A stretch of DNA of 34,783 nucleotides, taken from contig JAPYPT010000018.1 in NCBI GenBank assembly GCA_029937535.1, forward strand, positions 1 through 34,783. The letters run 5' to 3'. Shown piece after piece: positions 1-7,897 of the stretch. The DNA is from Alphaproteobacteria bacterium. Its GTDB lineage: Bacteria > Pseudomonadota > Alphaproteobacteria > GCA-2731375. A program made the translations under genes and the position numbers. The notes below the pieces were generated by a model. It was not told the origin of the DNA and ran no database searches. It worked only from the letters and a program-made list of their open reading frames with translations. Each line of letters starts with the position of its first letter. Within the stretch, counting starts at the first letter, position 1.

Positions 1-1
1 G

Positions 2-292
2 GATGATTATGAAGAGGGCTTCATGGATGATCTGGACCGCAACACCACGGTGATTATTCTAGGCGATGGCCGCTCCAACTTCACCGATCCGCGCATCGAC
101 ATCATGCGCCGCATCCACGACCGCTCGCGCTCCGTCATCTGGCTGAACCCGGAACCGGAAACCTTTTGGGGGACCGGGGATTCCGAGATGCCCCGCTACC
201 GCCCGTTCTGCCACGTGGCCAAGACATGTTCCACCGTCATGCATTTGGAACGGGTGATCGACGATATCCTGAAAAGTTACGCGCGGGCCTAA
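2..292 (+). CDS. CoxE-like VWA domain protein, C-terminal fragment
   Basis: The 5' end lies outside the window; the open frame enters at base 2 and ends with TAA at 290-292, leaving 96 residues. The visible part carries the stretch TTVIILGDGRSNF, followed by SVIWLNPEPETFWGTGDSEM and a closing helix with HLERVIDDIL. This pattern is characteristic of the C-terminal half of CoxE-like von Willebrand factor A proteins, which usually work with a MoxR-type AAA+ ATPase in assembly or maturation of metalloenzymes such as CO dehydrogenase. The partner ATPase would be expected upstream, outside the window. Family assignment is by recognised motif; the substrate is unknown. The opposite-strand ORF over the same bases is a shadow. 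Confidence 0.75.
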   Translation, partial: DDYEEGFMDDLDRNTTVIILGDGRSNFTDPRIDIMRRIHDRSRSVIWLNPEPETFWGTGDSEMPRYRPFCHVAKTCSTVMHLERVIDDILKSYARA

Positions 293-484
293 CGTCTCGG
301 CCCGAATGACATCTCGCAATGCCGCCCGGCCCATGGCCACCGTTAAATTCCTCGACGGCGGGAAGCTGGCCTAACCGTGGCTTCACTCGGGAGATGCTAT
401 AGAATAGTTTTCCCATACTCTTTACGCGGTGATAAAATAAGCTGCACCCAAGCCAAATTGAGCAATTAGTTAGACACCGACGTC
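293..484. other. Intergenic region upstream of the histidine kinase
   Basis: This 192-bp gap becomes visibly AT-richer towards its 3' half. It contains TATAGAAT near 398-405 and TAAAAT near 433-438, either of which could serve as a -10 element, but neither is paired with a convincing -35 box. No strong Shine-Dalgarno sequence precedes the ATG at 485. No RNA gene or terminator with a T-run was seen. Confidence 0.3.
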
Positions 485-3145
485 ATGCTAGACATTGTTA
501 TTGAAACCATTCGTAGTTTTGTATTGCTTGGTATCGTTGTTTACCTGGTTCACAGCGAAAAAAATCGATTCGAGCAGAACCGAACGGGCTGGAACCTCAT
601 CCTTATTGGGTTCTCCCTTCTCACCCTCGGAAGCTTCATCGACATCACCGATAATTTCGAAAGCCTAAGCCGTTATGTCGTCATTGGAGATACGGAAACG
701 GAAGCCATCCTGGAAAAGTTAGTTGTCTCTCTGGGCGGCTTCGTCTTTTTAGCTATCGGTCTGATATTATGGCTGCCAAACGTCGAACGCCTGTCCCTTG
801 AAATCGCCGAGCGCAAGCGAGCCGTGGAAGTTTTGGGCGAAACCGAGGATGGCTTGCGCGCGAGCGAGACCCGGTTCCGGGATTTCGCGGAATCCAGCGC
901 TGACTGGCTCTGGGAAATGGACAAGGACCTGCGCTTCACCTATCTGTCGTCAAATGTGGAACGGGTGGTGGGGGTGCCCCCCGAATGGCACTACGGCAAA
1001 AGCCGGGAAGATATACTTGGCGGCGAATATGACCGTGAAATCTGGAACGACCACCTCGAAGACCTCGCGTCCCGCAAACCATTCCGCAATTTCATCTATC
1101 AAAGAGCAGGTGATGGCATTGAAACGAAATGGCTCAGCACGAGCGGCAAGCCAGTTTTTGACCGGGACGGGGGCTTCCTCGGCTATCGTGGTTCGGGAAG
1201 CGATGTAACGGCATTAAAAAACCGTGAGTTTGCGCTACGTAAAAGCGAGGCGAACCTTCGTGAAATCCTGGAGAAAAGTCCCATAGGCGTCGCGATTGTT
1301 TTTCACGAACGCACTGATGGTCATGTTGAGGCCAAACGCCTGTTCGCCAATGACGCACTGGCCGAGATATTTGGCGGAACATCCCCGGACGAAATGATCG
1401 AGGCGGAAATATCGGGAACCTGGGTTGATCTCGATCAATTTTACAAGGTCAACGAGGCCATGAAGAATGGCGTCGATCTGATTGATTTCGAGGCCCGGAG
1501 ATTGCGCGCCGACGGGACCGAAATTTGGCTCTCGATGAATACCCGACCGGTCAGCTTCGACAATCAGGACTGCACCATGGTCTGGCATTTCGATATCACC
1601 AACCGCAAGCAGGCGGAGGAAAGTTCCCACCAACTGGTTGTCGCCATTGACGCCATGAGCGATTCCGTCAGCGTTTTCGATGACGATGACCGGTTGATTT
1701 TCTGCAATGACCAATTTCGCGTACTCAATGGCGCGGCACCGGAGATATCTGTCCTGGGGACCACGTTCGAAGATCAAATGAAGGCTGTCCTGGCGCGGGG
1801 CCTTGTCCCCGATGCTATTGGCCGGGAGGAAGATTGGTTGCGCCAGCGCCTTCATCGCCATCGCAATCCCGAAGGACCGTTCGAGATTCTCCGCCTGGAC
1901 GGCGTTTGGCTGCGCGTTAGCGAACAAAAGCTGCCGATCGGCGGGATGATCACATTGGCGAGCGATATCAGCGCGAGCAAGGGTGTCGAGGAGCAGTTGC
2001 GTCAGGCACAAAAAATGGAAGTCGTCGGCCAACTCACCGGCGGCATCGCGCACGATTTCAACAACATATTGGCCGCCATCGTCGGCAATCTTAGCTTGCT
2101 GCAAGATAGCAAAACCATCAGGGACGCCACCGATAATGAGAGTATCGCCATCGCCCTAAGGGCATCGCTCAGAGGCGCCGAGCTAACCCATCGCTTGCTG
2201 GCGTTTTCACGGCAACAGGAGCTTGATGCCAAGGCCGTAAAGATCAACGAGCTATTACCCCACTTTCACCAATTGGCCGAGCGCACGATCGGCAAAGACA
2301 TCGCCATCAAGATAATACCCGCGGCCGGTCTTTGGCAGACCATGGTCGATGCGGGACAACTGGAGAACGCATTATTGAATTTGGCGATCAATGCCCGCGA
2401 CGCCATGCCCGACGGCGGGCTGCTAACCTTTGAAACGGCCAACCGGATTCTGGAGCAAGACGACGCCGAGAGATTTGACGATCTGGCGCCCGGAGAATAC
2501 GTGACCATCTCCGTTAGCGATACGGGCACCGGAATGTCCGCCGATGTGCTGGCACGGGTGTTCGAGCCATTTTTCACGACCAAGGAAGTCGGTAGAGGCA
2601 GCGGACTGGGCCTGAGCATGGTGTTCGGTCTCGTCCGGCAATCCGGTGGCCAAGTTTCGATTTATAGTGAAGAAGGGGAAGGCACCACGGTCAGGATCTA
2701 TCTGCCCAGGGCGGAACAGGCGACGGACACCGAAAGCACCAACGGAGAGGATGAACAGGCCCGGCCGACGGGCCATGAGACGATCCTGGTGGTGGAGGAT
2801 GACGGGGATGTCCGGAGGTATCTTGTGACCGTGCTCAATCGCCTCGGCTATACGGTCCTGCAGGCCGAGGACGGACCGGCGGCGCTGGAGATCATGGCGG
2901 CCGCCGATGGGATTGATCTGTTGTTGAGCGATATGATCCTGCCCCGGGGCATGAGCGGGCGTGATGTCGCGGCCGCCTTCCACAAACGTTATCCGGCTGC
3001 CAAAGTACTGTACTCATCGGGCTATACCCGAGAAGTGCTCAATCGTCGCGGCAGCCTTGGCGAAGACGCGGCGCTTTTGAGTAAACCTTATCAGACGACA
3101 GCCCTGGCCCAGCGGGTGCAGGCGATCCTGGACGGCGGCAATTAA
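485..3145 (+). CDS. Membrane-anchored PAS hybrid sensor histidine kinase
   Basis: This 886-residue protein senses a signal and autophosphorylates, probably passing phosphate to its own receiver. Three hydrophobic segments lie near residues 7-23, 36-54 and 78-97. They are followed by a short coiled linker and three PAS-like domains at about 130-250, 255-375 and 378-490. The HisKA dimerisation helix carries GGIAHDFNN with phospho-acceptor His523. The ATPase domain has an N-box around Asn628, then DTGTGM, FEPFFTTK and GSGLGLSM. The C-terminal receiver (about 765-885) has the acidic pair near 772-773 and phospho-acceptor Asp816. The HDFNN form is typical of alphaproteobacterial hybrid kinases. 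A convergent diguanylate cyclase lies 47 bp downstream, so a link to c-di-GMP is possible but not shown. By eye the gene, especially its first 300 bp, is less G+C rich than most neighbours. The ligand is unknown. Confidence 0.93.
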   Translation: MLDIVIETIRSFVLLGIVVYLVHSEKNRFEQNRTGWNLILIGFSLLTLGSFIDITDNFESLSRYVVIGDTETEAILEKLVVSLGGFVFLAIGLILWLPNVERLSLEIAERKRAVEVLGETEDGLRASETRFRDFAESSADWLWEMDKDLRFTYLSSNVERVVGVPPEWHYGKSREDILGGEYDREIWNDHLEDLASRKPFRNFIYQRAGDGIETKWLSTSGKPVFDRDGGFLGYRGSGSDVTALKNREFALRKSEANLREILEKSPIGVAIVFHERTDGHVEAKRLFANDALAEIFGGTSPDEMIEAEISGTWVDLDQFYKVNEAMKNGVDLIDFEARRLRADGTEIWLSMNTRPVSFDNQDCTMVWHFDITNRKQAEESSHQLVVAIDAMSDSVSVFDDDDRLIFCNDQFRVLNGAAPEISVLGTTFEDQMKAVLARGLVPDAIGREEDWLRQRLHRHRNPEGPFEILRLDGVWLRVSEQKLPIGGMITLASDISASKGVEEQLRQAQKMEVVGQLTGGIAHDFNNILAAIVGNLSLLQDSKTIRDATDNESIAIALRASLRGAELTHRLLAFSRQQELDAKAVKINELLPHFHQLAERTIGKDIAIKIIPAAGLWQTMVDAGQLENALLNLAINARDAMPDGGLLTFETANRILEQDDAERFDDLAPGEYVTISVSDTGTGMSADVLARVFEPFFTTKEVGRGSGLGLSMVFGLVRQSGGQVSIYSEEGEGTTVRIYLPRAEQATDTESTNGEDEQARPTGHETILVVEDDGDVRRYLVTVLNRLGYTVLQAEDGPAALEIMAAADGIDLLLSDMILPRGMSGRDVAAAFHKRYPAAKVLYSSGYTREVLNRRGSLGEDAALLSKPYQTTALAQRVQAILDGGN

Positions 3146-3192
3146 CGTTTATACCAGGGGGAAGACGCGATTTCAGTCAAACTGAAAATGCT

Positions 3193-4077
3193 CTATTGAT
3201 TGACGGCAATATCTTCGGGTTCGGCTTCCGGCAAGACCATGTTGCGGCCGGCGGCCTTGGCCCGGTACAGGGCAGTATCGCTGCGTCCAATTAGGGCGTC
3301 GAGCGGTTCACCGGACCGGTAAAACGCCACGCCGGCGGAAATCGAGATGGTGGCAATCACTTCGCCCGAGCTTTTGCGGATGAGGCGCCTTTGGGCCACC
3401 GACTTGCGGATTTGGTCGGCTATCTTGACGGCGTCTTGTGGACCGGCGCCCGACAAAATGATCGCGAATTCCTCGCCGCCGTAACGGGCGACCACATCGC
3501 GGCCCTTCACGCCGTCGGTCAGAGTCCGGGCCACCAGGCGCAAGACCTGATCGCCGACCTGGTGGCCGTGGGTGTCATTGAAGGTCTTGAAATGGTCGAT
3601 ATCGAACAACAGCAGGGACACGTCTTCGCCCGATTTCAAGGATTTTTCAGCCATTTCCCGAAGTTTGATATCAAAAAATTTCCGGTTGCCGATTTCCGTC
3701 AGACCATCCGTCGTGGCTTCCTTCTTGACGGATTCAAGATTGCCGCGCAGGGTTTGGATCTCGCTGGTTGACTGCTCCAACTGTTCGCGCAGCAAATCAT
3801 TTTGCGCCTGCATCTCTTGGGTTTGACGCAGCATTTGGGCAATCAAGGCCTGCGCCTCTTCCCCGCCTTCCGCCAACATCTTGCCGCTGAATTCGGCCAA
3901 GGCATCACTGTACGCATTCGCCCCCGAATTGGCCGTTTGCAAGACTTCTTCGATGCGGACGGCGGATTCCACCATCTCTTCGCCGGCGGCAATAACTTGG
4001 ATGGTCGTATCGAGATCGTCCGAACCAACTTCTTCCGAAGCCTGATCGCCATCGTGAAGGCGGGTATCCGATGTCAT
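3193..4077 (-). CDS. Diguanylate cyclase (GGDEF domain) with N-terminal coiled coil
   Basis: This 294-residue protein should make c-di-GMP from two GTP. The first 120 residues are charged and helical, with a likely coiled coil at about 80-120 that would support dimerisation. There is no membrane segment or recognisable sensor domain. The GGDEF domain runs from about residue 121 to 285, with FDIDHFKTFND, GHQVGD and the active-site motif GGEEF at 200-204, so it should be catalytically competent. The inhibitory I-site is usually RxxD, a few residues before the motif; here it reads KGRD (residues 191-194), Lys replacing Arg, so product inhibition may be weakened. The ATG at 4077 is preceded by a purine-rich GAGGGGCAGAGG. 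The gene is convergent with the hybrid kinase and lies 130 bp downstream of the DUF2817 pair on the same strand. Confidence 0.93.
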   Translation of the reverse strand: MTSDTRLHDGDQASEEVGSDDLDTTIQVIAAGEEMVESAVRIEEVLQTANSGANAYSDALAEFSGKMLAEGGEEAQALIAQMLRQTQEMQAQNDLLREQLEQSTSEIQTLRGNLESVKKEATTDGLTEIGNRKFFDIKLREMAEKSLKSGEDVSLLLFDIDHFKTFNDTHGHQVGDQVLRLVARTLTDGVKGRDVVARYGGEEFAIILSGAGPQDAVKIADQIRKSVAQRRLIRKSSGEVIATISISAGVAFYRSGEPLDALIGRSDTALYRAKAAGRNMVLPEAEPEDIAVNQ

Positions 4078-4207
4078 TTTAGCCTCTGCCCCTCGATTTT
4101 ATGCCAACATAACTCTCGGCATAGCCATTTATGGCGTGTAGAAGCTAATTTCTCATTAAGACTTTCACTACGACTATCGAAAATAACAAAAAGCTCGACG
4201 AAGCCCT

Positions 4208-5260
4208 CTACCCAGACCAATTTATCAATCCCTGGATCGTATCATCGGCGATCTGCAAACCGCGTTCGACGACCCGAGCCTCCCAATCCCGGTCGTCACG
4301 GTAAAATGCCAGTTTAAACGCGGACCTGATCTTGCTGCCGTCCCGGCCGTCACCATGCCACCACAGGGCGTGCTCATCCCGCAGCGCGGCCAGAACACCA
4401 TCGAAAGGCAGCGTGCCGAACTCCAGGGTCAGGCAGATAACCTGGGCCGGCGCCAAGGCTTCCATGGCGCCATGGCCGGTCTTGCCGTGATTGATTTTGG
4501 CGGCCGCGGCGGTCATATCCTTGCCCCACCATTGCCGGGCCAGATCGTAGTCTTCCGTACCTTGGCGGTGATAGCACATGGGACTGCCGTAGCCCGACGG
4601 GCCCAGACCGGTGTGAATGTCCACATAGGCCGCTAATTTTACCTCCGGCAGCAGTTTCGGCAGGTATTCGCGGAGCGCGCGGTTGGACCAGACCGGCATG
4701 CGGCCGCCATAAAACATGCCTTCCGGCTGGTCATATTGCCCGCCGATGGCCCGCATGACGTTGAACTGGCCCATTTCCTCCCTGATGCGGGTCAACTCTT
4801 CATCGGCTGCCGCCCGCCCTGGGCCATCCAAGGCCGTCGCGGCCATGGCGGGGCCCAGCTTGGCATAACCTTCGTTGTGGGGGTGTTCGCCTTCGTGATC
4901 GATGAAATTGCGGTTCAGATCCACGTTGTTTTCATTGACCCGGCGCAGATGTGCAAAGCCGAACGCGTTCAGACCATGGACCAGCACCACGGCAAGATTA
5001 TCCGGCAAGGCGGCCGCCGTCTCCAGCCAGGCGGATTGAATGGCGGAGCCGGCAAAACCCTCGGCGCCGTGGGTGCCCGAGACCATGATCAAGGCCCGTT
5101 CCGCATTTTCCGGACCGAGCCGGAGAAATTCCGTGCTTAGTTCCAGGCCGTCGGGGCCGGATGCCGGATTGTCGGCCCGCACCAGGGCGCCGCCGGAGGT
5201 CTCGGCCAGCGCCAGGAAATAGTCCCTGCAGGCGGCATAGTCGGGTCTGAAATGGTTCAA
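4208..5260 (-). CDS. DUF2817 family zinc carboxypeptidase-like protein (second copy)
   Basis: This is a 350-residue member of the DUF2817 family, which is related to M14 zinc carboxypeptidases. Likely zinc ligands are His64 and Glu67 in THGAEG and His216 in DIHTGLG; the likely catalytic Glu280 sits in LEFGTLP. All are shared with the upstream paralogue. The open frame extends upstream to an ATG at 5329, but that extension only overlaps the paralogue's C-terminus and matches nothing in the family. Alignment with the paralogue places the true start near Leu-Asn-His-Phe, where a TTG at 5260-5258 overlaps the TGA of the upstream gene (5259-5257). GGCGGAAAG just upstream may be the ribosome site. 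This points to translational coupling and a rare TTG start. The substrate is unknown; an amide- or peptide-cleaving role is inferred from the fold. Confidence 0.82.
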   Translation of the reverse strand: MNHFRPDYAACRDYFLALAETSGGALVRADNPASGPDGLELSTEFLRLGPENAERALIMVSGTHGAEGFAGSAIQSAWLETAAALPDNLAVVLVHGLNAFGFAHLRRVNENNVDLNRNFIDHEGEHPHNEGYAKLGPAMAATALDGPGRAAADEELTRIREEMGQFNVMRAIGGQYDQPEGMFYGGRMPVWSNRALREYLPKLLPEVKLAAYVDIHTGLGPSGYGSPMCYHRQGTEDYDLARQWWGKDMTAAAAKINHGKTGHGAMEALAPAQVICLTLEFGTLPFDGVLAALRDEHALWWHGDGRDGSKIRSAFKLAFYRDDRDWEARVVERGLQIADDTIQGLINWSG

Positions 5261-6342
5261 CTTTCCGCCACGCCCTGTATGGTTTTGCGGGCGATATCCA
5301 GGCCGCGCTCCCAGATATCGGCGTTCCACTGGCTATCCTCGCCATAAAACGCGGCGCGGACCTCCCGTTTGATAACCTGACCGTCGGGCGAGGCCACATC
5401 GCCATGCAGATACAGCCAATTATCGGCACGCAAGGCCTGCAGAACCTGTTCGGGCGGCAGGGTGCCGTATTCGATGGCGATGGTCGTGCATTCGGTGTTG
5501 TTCAGCAAATTGGCATAGCCGCCCTCGATCGTACCCTGAACATCCGCCGAGACACTATCGCCCGAGGCCGGCGTGGCAACCCCATCGCCATACCAGGCCA
5601 CGGTGCGCAGATGCTCCGCCCCGCCGGGCACATCGACCGAGATCAATTCGGCCTCACCCCTGGGGCCCAGGCCCGTATGGAAATCGATCAACGCCATATG
5701 ACTGCGCCCCATCAGATGTTCGCCGGCCAACCTCTCGATGGTGCGCCGCGACCAGGTTGGCGCCTGGCCGCCAAAAAACAAACCATCGGGGTGGTGGTGC
5801 TGGCCGATGCTGACGGCGGCCTGGAAGGCAAACATGCCGTTTTGTTCGATGAAATTCTCGATTGCCGCGTCGGCAGCCTGACGCGCGGGGCCATCCCAAT
5901 CTTCGGGCACCAGCCAGGGGTGAACTTCCTCGTAGGCCGCATTGTCGGGCAGGGGCGCGCCGAAATCGATAAAATTGCGGTTCAAATCCACATTGTCTTC
6001 GGTGACGCGCCGTTCATGAGCAAAACCGTGGGGGTTATGGGCGTGGACATGCAGGAGAGCCATGCCCTTGGGCAGTTCGTTGTGCAGACCGCTTTCCAAA
6101 AAGCCGATCTGACAGCCCGAACCGCAGAACCCTTCGACGCCATGGGTGGCCGAGGAGACCACCACGACACGTTCGGCATCATGCGGTCCCACATAGGCCA
6201 GATCCGTCGCCAGATCGCCGCCGTCCGGACCTTTCAGGGGATGATCATAGGAATGCATCACGGCGCCCGCCGCCTTGGCCGCTCCTAGAAACTTCGCCCG
6301 CGCCTCACCGTAGCTGGCCGAGAACCAATCATCGATCGCCAT
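5257..6342 (-). CDS. DUF2817 family zinc carboxypeptidase-like protein (first copy)
   Basis: This 361-residue protein is the upstream member of a tandem DUF2817 pair. It has the M14-like metal site: His67 and Glu70 in ATHGVEG, His222 in DFHTGLG, and the probable general base Glu291 in IEYGTLP. The conserved family stretch NVDLNRNFIDF is also present. No signal peptide is seen, so it probably acts in the cytoplasm. I start it at the ATG at 6342, which follows GGGGAAG at a good distance. The open frame could extend to 6402, but that extra N-terminus is read from an intergenic palindromic repeat and is not believable. It overlaps the next gene by four bases. An acyl-CoA dehydrogenase lies 181 bp upstream on the same strand. 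The physiological substrate is unknown. Confidence 0.88.
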   Translation of the reverse strand: MAIDDWFSASYGEARAKFLGAAKAAGAVMHSYDHPLKGPDGGDLATDLAYVGPHDAERVVVVSSATHGVEGFCGSGCQIGFLESGLHNELPKGMALLHVHAHNPHGFAHERRVTEDNVDLNRNFIDFGAPLPDNAAYEEVHPWLVPEDWDGPARQAADAAIENFIEQNGMFAFQAAVSIGQHHHPDGLFFGGQAPTWSRRTIERLAGEHLMGRSHMALIDFHTGLGPRGEAELISVDVPGGAEHLRTVAWYGDGVATPASGDSVSADVQGTIEGGYANLLNNTECTTIAIEYGTLPPEQVLQALRADNWLYLHGDVASPDGQVIKREVRAAFYGEDSQWNADIWERGLDIARKTIQGVAES

Positions 6343-6374
6343 TGTTACTTCCCCATTTTCAACCACGGCCACCG

Positions 6375-6437
6375 CGTCATTCCGGCGCAGGCGGGAATCC
6401 ATGCCTGCCCTGGACTCCCGCCTGCGCGGGAGTGACG
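6375..6437. repeat. REP-like intergenic palindrome
   Basis: Two 27-base arms (6375-6401 and 6411-6437) form an imperfect inverted repeat with 3 mismatches around a short loop. The arms have the CGTCATTCC...GGCGGGAATCCA character of dispersed palindromes common in intergenic regions of many alphaproteobacteria. It lies upstream of the DUF2817 pair and produces the false N-terminal extension there. No second copy was seen in this window. Confidence 0.7.
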
Positions 6438-6470
6438 ATGACGGCGCGGATTGGCCGCTCCCAATTAACC

Positions 6471-6501
6471 GGGGCGGAACCGGATGATCCGGTCCCGCCC
6501 C
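6471..6501. terminator. GC-rich hairpin downstream of acyl-CoA dehydrogenase, possible terminator
   Basis: Arms GGGGCGGAACCGG (6471-6483) and CCGGTCCCGCCCC (6489-6501) pair over 13 bases with one mismatch around the loop ATGAT. It starts 23 bp past the stop of the minus-strand acyl-CoA dehydrogenase gene. A T-run is weak on either strand, so it could be a bidirectional or imperfect intrinsic terminator, or simply a transcript-stabilising hairpin. Confidence 0.45.
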
Positions 6502-6523
6502 TATTTTAGCGTCTCAACCGCCG

Positions 6524-7732
6524 CTAGTTCCAGCGGCGCAGTTCCAGCCGCCCGATTTGCGCGCGATGAACCTCGTCGGGACCATCGGCAAAGCGCAATG
6601 TGCGGGAATGAGCATAGGCGTGCGCCAGATTGAAAACCTGGCTGACGCCGCCGCCGCCATGCACCTGCATGGCCATGTCCACCACCCGGCAGGTCATGTT
6701 CGGCACCGCCACCTTGATCATGGCGATTTCCTTGCGGGCCTCCTTGTTGCCCACCCGATCCATCTTGTGGGCCGCATACAGCACCAGCAAGCGGTTGGAA
6801 TCGATGGCGATGCGCGCCTCGGCGATCCGCTCGGTGGTGACCGATTGTTCGGAAACCAGCTTGCCGAAGGCAAAGCGGGATTTGGCCCGTTTGCACATGC
6901 TTTCCAGGGCGCGCTCCGCCACGCCGATCTGGCGCATGCAGTGATGGATCCGCCCCGGGCCAAGCCGCCCCTGGGCAATCTCAAAGCCCCGGCCCTCGCC
7001 CAGCAGAATATGATCGGCGGGGACGCGGACGTCCTCGAACAGCACCTGGCCATGGCCGTGGGGGGCATCATCATAGCCGAAGACATGCAGCATTTTTTCC
7101 ACGGTAATTCCCGGCGTATCGCGGGGCACCACGATCATGGATTGCTGGCGGTAGCGGTCGGGATTGTCCGGATCGGTCTTGCCCATCAGGATCAGCACTT
7201 CGCAACGGGGATCGCCGATGCCGGAGGTCCACCACTTGCGGCCGTTAATGACGTATTCATCGCCCTCGCGCACGATGGCGGTCTCGATGTTGGTGGCATC
7301 CGAGGAGGCCACGGCGGGCTCGGTCATGGCGAAGGCGGAACGGATCTTGCCGTCCAGCAGGGGCGTCAGCCAGCGCTCCTTGAGTTCCTCGTTGGCATAG
7401 CGGGTGAACACTTCCATGTTGCCCGTATCCGGCGCCGAACAATTGGTGGCCTCGGCGGCGATGGGTGAACGGCCCATGATCTCGCACAGGGGCGAATAAT
7501 CCAGGTTCGACATGGGCTCTACTGCGTCACTCTCCGGCAGAAAGAGGTTCCACAGCCCGACTTCGCGGGCCTTGGCCTTCATTTCCTCCAAAACCTGGGG
7601 CACGCTCCAGCGCTCCGCGGCGCTGTCGAGTTGTTCTTGATAGACGTCCTCGTTCGAGTACACCGTATCGTCCATGAATTTCAGCAGCCGCTCCTGCAGA
7701 TCCTTCGAGCGGTCCGAATAATCTGGAATCAT
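6524..7732 (-). CDS. Acyl-CoA dehydrogenase family protein
   Basis: This 402-residue flavoprotein should oxidise an acyl-CoA to its 2-enoyl-CoA, passing electrons to ETF. The N-terminal helical domain (about 1-130) is followed by the FAD-contacting stretch [16 protein letters not shown] at 134-149 and the beta-domain motif [12 protein letters not shown] near 164-175. The C-terminal helical domain starts around 250 and ends with [11 protein letters not shown] and [11 protein letters not shown]. The WWTSG and GPDEVHR forms resemble the ACAD10/ACAD11-like branch, which acts on long or modified chains, but the substrate cannot be read from sequence. The ATG at 7732 is preceded by GGAAGGA. The gene is divergent from the GrdB-like selenoprotein gene, with about 165 bp between the starts, which may reflect joint regulation. 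Confidence 0.92.
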   Translation of the reverse strand: MIPDYSDRSKDLQERLLKFMDDTVYSNEDVYQEQLDSAAERWSVPQVLEEMKAKAREVGLWNLFLPESDAVEPMSNLDYSPLCEIMGRSPIAAEATNCSAPDTGNMEVFTRYANEELKERWLTPLLDGKIRSAFAMTEPAVASSDATNIETAIVREGDEYVINGRKWWTSGIGDPRCEVLILMGKTDPDNPDRYRQQSMIVVPRDTPGITVEKMLHVFGYDDAPHGHGQVLFEDVRVPADHILLGEGRGFEIAQGRLGPGRIHHCMRQIGVAERALESMCKRAKSRFAFGKLVSEQSVTTERIAEARIAIDSNRLLVLYAAHKMDRVGNKEARKEIAMIKVAVPNMTCRVVDMAMQVHGGGGVSQVFNLAHAYAHSRTLRFADGPDEVHRAQIGRLELRRWN

Positions 7733-7752
7733 CTGTTATCTATCCTTCCACG

Positions 7753-7803
7753 CGGGCACGGATATGCCCGGACTTTGCCGTTAAAAATTTGATGTTGCGG
7801 CAA
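7753..7803. promoter_or_regulatory. Paired inverted repeats in divergent intergenic region
   Basis: Between the divergent acyl-CoA dehydrogenase and GrdB-like genes lie two perfect 6-bp dyads: CGGGCA/TGCCCG (7753-7758 and 7765-7770) and TTGCCG/CGGCAA (7775-7780 and 7798-7803). They are possible regulator-binding sites for a shared control region. Short dyads arise easily by chance in GC-rich DNA, so this is weak evidence. Confidence 0.25.
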
Positions 7804-7897
7804 TGTAACGCGTGTGATGACCCGAGTCTCCTATGAGTTTGGGCCGGGGTATGTGTTATGTTGTCGCAGAGTATATTTTGAAGAAAGGGCTGAATTG

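Noticed and set aside
3171-3187. TTTCAGT-CAA-ACTGAAA hairpin as terminator between convergent genes
   Set aside because: The 7-bp AT-rich stem has no T-run on either strand; too weak to call.
4186-4204. Possible minus-strand intrinsic terminator after the DUF2817 pair
   Set aside because: A T5 run is present, but the preceding stem is only about four base pairs, partly wobble.
6557-7468. Plus-strand ORF of 303 residues
   Set aside because: It lies antisense to the acyl-CoA dehydrogenase and has shadow-type composition.
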